A stretch of 7,249 bases of DNA from Oscillospiraceae bacterium (GTDB lineage Bacteria; Bacillota; Clostridia; Oscillospirales; Ruminococcaceae), in assembly GCA_020024475.1 (NCBI GenBank), contig JAHHTS010000105.1, positions 1 through 7,249 of the forward strand, given 5' to 3'. Within the stretch, counting starts at the first letter, position 1; each line of letters starts with the position of its first letter. Below are positions 5,908 to 7,249 of the stretch, piece after piece. The notes below the pieces were generated by a model. That model was not told the DNA's origin. It did not search any database and saw nothing but the letters and a program-made list of their open reading frames with translations. The position numbers and the translations under genes were made by a program.

Positions 5908-6330
5908 ATGAATAAAGAAAACTATTTTAAAATTTCATTTCCTTCAAAATCAATAAATGAGTCTTTTGCAAGAATGACTATCGCATCATTTTGCATGCAA
6001 TTTGACCCTACTTTAGAACAAATAAATGATATAAAAACTGCAATTAGTGAAGCTGTAACTAATTGTGTGGTTCATGCATATCCTGTCGAACCGGGCGAAG
6101 TGTACATAACAGCCAAAATAAAAGAAAATAAACTTATTATTACAGTTAGAGACAAAGGAATTGGAATTTCCAATATCAACCAAGCTATGGAGCCAATGTT
6201 TACTACTGATTTGAAAACTGAAAGAGCTGGTTTAGGCTTTGCGGTAATGCAAGCGTTTATGGATAAAGTAAAAGTTTATTCTAAGCCAGAAAAAGGAACA
6301 AGGGTTGTTATGACAAAAATTATAGGATAG
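5908..6330 (+). CDS. spoIIAB: Anti-sigma F factor and serine kinase SpoIIAB
   Basis: A 140-residue GHKL-fold ATPase that binds sigma-F and holds it inactive, and phosphorylates SpoIIAA on serine. The N box is SEAVTNCVVHAYP (47-59), with Glu48 as likely catalytic base and Asn52 as magnesium ligand. The G1 box is RDKGIGI (81-87) and the G2-like ATP-lid segment is ERAGLGF (105-111). The segment NESFARMT (17-24) matches the B. subtilis stretch holding Arg20, which contacts sigma-F and SpoIIAA; the equivalent here is Arg22. The length is close to the roughly 146 residues of B. subtilis SpoIIAB. AAAGGTG ends 5 bases before the ATG. The gene lies 10 bases after spoIIAA and 10 before sigF, so the three are almost certainly co-transcribed, keeping inhibitor, antagonist and target in proportion. 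No key residue is missing. Confidence 0.97.
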   Translation: MNKENYFKISFPSKSINESFARMTIASFCMQFDPTLEQINDIKTAISEAVTNCVVHAYPVEPGEVYITAKIKENKLIITVRDKGIGISNINQAMEPMFTTDLKTERAGLGFAVMQAFMDKVKVYSKPEKGTRVVMTKIIG

Positions 6331-6340
6331 AGGTATAATA

Positions 6341-7030
6341 ATGTCAGTGAGCCTTAAAGAATCTGAAAACATAACGAGAGAAGAATTTATAGAAAATAAT
6401 TTGGGGTTAGTTCATTCTTGTGCCAATCGTTTTAGAGGCAAAGGAATCGAATATGAAGAAATGTATGCTGCTGGTTGTCTAGGCCTTATAAAGGCGTATG
6501 ATGCTTTTGACACAAGTAGAGGAGTACAATTTTCCACTTATGCAGTTCCAGTTATATTAGGTGAAATAAAAAAACTTTTTCGAGATGGTGGAATGGTAAA
6601 GGTGACAAGAAGTATTAAAGAACTGTCTCTAAAAGTAAATTATGCAAGAGATATATTGCAAAAAAAATTAGGTCAGGAACCTACACTAAAAGAAATAGCA
6701 ATAGAACTAAATGTCCCAATAGAAGATGTTGCGCAGGCGGTATCTGCTGCCACTCCACCTATGTCACTTACAGCTGCATTTGAGGATGAAGATGGACAAA
6801 GCGAATTTGATATTCCAATAGAAAGCGCGGAAGAGGAATTAACTAATATTATGGGACTTAAATATGCGATTTCGGATTTAGATAGCGAAGAGAAAAAAAT
6901 CATATTTTTAAGGTTTTATAAAAATAAAACACAATCAGTTACAGCAGATATATTAGGGAAAACTCAAGTCCAAATTTCAAGAAAGGAAAGAAAAATAATA
7001 GCAAAGCTTAGAAAAAGATTTATGGAATAA
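6341..7030 (+). CDS. sigF: RNA polymerase sporulation sigma factor F
   Basis: A 229-residue sigma-70-family protein lacking region 1.1. Region 2 runs from about 16 to 92: the core-binding and -10 segments include YAAGCLGLIKAYDAFD (42-57) and FSTYAVPVILGEI (64-76), followed by RDGGMVKVTRSIKE (81-94). That segment resembles sigma-F (RDDGTVKVSRSLKE) rather than sigma-G, whose equivalent is RDNNPIRVSRSLRD. Region 3 spans about 95-160. Region 4 spans about 172-227, with the -35-binding helix-turn-helix in QSVTADILGKTQVQISRKE (198-216). Sigma-F directs early forespore transcription once SpoIIAB lets go. AGAGG (6329-6333) overlaps the TAG stop of spoIIAB and sits seven bases before the ATG, which suggests translational coupling. 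No clear terminator follows. Confidence 0.96.
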   Translation: MSVSLKESENITREEFIENNLGLVHSCANRFRGKGIEYEEMYAAGCLGLIKAYDAFDTSRGVQFSTYAVPVILGEIKKLFRDGGMVKVTRSIKELSLKVNYARDILQKKLGQEPTLKEIAIELNVPIEDVAQAVSAATPPMSLTAAFEDEDGQSEFDIPIESAEEELTNIMGLKYAISDLDSEEKKIIFLRFYKNKTQSVTADILGKTQVQISRKERKIIAKLRKRFME

Positions 7031-7085
7031 TAATTTAATGTATAAAATGTACAATATAAACTATTAATTATTGAATGATATTGAG

Positions 7086-7119
7086 AAAAATGTAAAAACA
7101 GTAAAAAATATGAAAAAAA
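7086..7119 (+). promoter_or_regulatory. Phased A-tracts, possible UP element
   Basis: Four A-runs of 5, 5, 6 and 7 bases (7086-7090, 7094-7098, 7103-7108, 7113-7119) have centres 8 to 10.5 bases apart, close to one helical turn. Such phasing bends DNA and, directly upstream of a -35 box, commonly acts as an UP element for RNA polymerase alpha. The first of two promoter candidates starts 3 bases later. Confidence 0.5.
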
Positions 7120-7122
7120 GAC

Positions 7123-7151
7123 TTGCAAAATGTAAAGTATAGGTGTATGAT
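7123..7151 (+). promoter_or_regulatory. Upstream tandem promoter candidate (P1)
   Basis: TTGCAA (7123-7128) and TATGAT (7146-7151) are separated by 17 bases, with A-tracts immediately upstream. Transcription would start near 7158 and run out of the right edge. The region 7031-7249 contains no coding sequence. Confidence 0.6.
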
Positions 7152-7204
7152 ATATATCACTGAGAGGGAAACTAATCAGAAAATAATAAATACCAAAAAA
7201 GTAG

Positions 7205-7232
7205 TTGACAAGACGAAAAGATGTGGTATAAT
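7205..7232 (+). promoter_or_regulatory. Strong downstream tandem promoter candidate (P2)
   Basis: A perfect TTGACA (7205-7210) and a perfect TATAAT (7227-7232) are 16 bases apart, with TGG before the -10 box forming an extended -10, and a run of As just upstream (7195-7200). Transcription would start near 7239. This is the best sigma-A promoter in the window, and its target lies outside it. Confidence 0.85.
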
Positions 7233-7249
7233 AAGAAAGCTGTTTCGAA

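Noticed and set aside
6334..6339. TATAAT just before sigF as an internal promoter
   Set aside because: It forms the spacer between the sigF ribosome site and its ATG and has no matching -35; a transcript starting there would lack the ribosome site.
7038..7067. Tiny open frame after sigF (9 codons)
   Set aside because: It has no ribosome site, is very short and lies in promoter-like AT-rich sequence.
7031..7080. Imperfect AT-only inverted repeat after sigF as a terminator
   Set aside because: It has no GC pairs in the stem, an interrupted arm and no T-run, so it is not a supportable intrinsic terminator.
1..7249. CRISPR array, transposon, toxin-antitoxin or defence island
   Set aside because: No direct-repeat array, no transposase or terminal repeats and no recognisable defence proteins; apart from the PC4-HD pair all genes are standard housekeeping or sporulation genes.

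Overview
The window looks like chromosomal DNA of a low-GC, endospore-forming Firmicute, most likely a member of the class Clostridia. The evidence is the AT-rich sequence with consensus-like promoters and Shine-Dalgarno sites, a tRNA-Val T-box leader in front of valS, and a complete spoIIAA-spoIIAB-sigF operon. Genus and species cannot be decided from this sequence. I see no mobile element, CRISPR array, prophage structural gene or rRNA/tRNA gene inside the window.

Layout. Positions 1-170 are non-coding. They hold a possible leftward promoter and an imperfect inverted repeat for a gene that would lie beyond the left edge. Positions 215-1043 are a two-gene operon on the minus strand: a PC4/YdbC-type single-stranded nucleic-acid-binding protein (822-1043), then an HD-superfamily metal-dependent phosphohydrolase (215-799). 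It is closed by a perfect hairpin terminator (171-206). Its likely promoter lies back to back with the valS promoter. Positions 1124-1451 are the valS promoter and a full T-box riboswitch, with specifier best read as GUA and an acceptor-binding UGGU. Positions 1452-4079 are valS and 4178-5458 are folC, separated by a hairpin that may itself overlap a folC promoter. A strong terminator (5470-5510) then insulates the sporulation operon spoIIAA (5586-5897), spoIIAB (5908-6330) and sigF (6341-7030). The last 219 bases contain no gene but carry two strong tandem promoter candidates preceded by phased A-tracts, pointing to a highly expressed unit (possibly a stable-RNA operon) just beyond the right edge.

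How the genes work together. ValRS charges tRNA-Val, and the T-box raises valS expression when uncharged tRNA-Val accumulates. FolC makes and polyglutamylates folates, supplying one-carbon metabolism. SpoIIAA, SpoIIAB and sigma-F form the partner-switching module that turns on the first forespore-specific transcription programme. The PC4-HD pair is the least understood part. I found nothing that clearly amounts to a wholly new system; the best leads are that pair and the right-edge promoters.

Several plausible longer reading frames should be trimmed: valS starts at 1452, not at a GTG inside the T-box; spoIIAA starts at 5586; the two minus-strand genes start at 799 and 1043.
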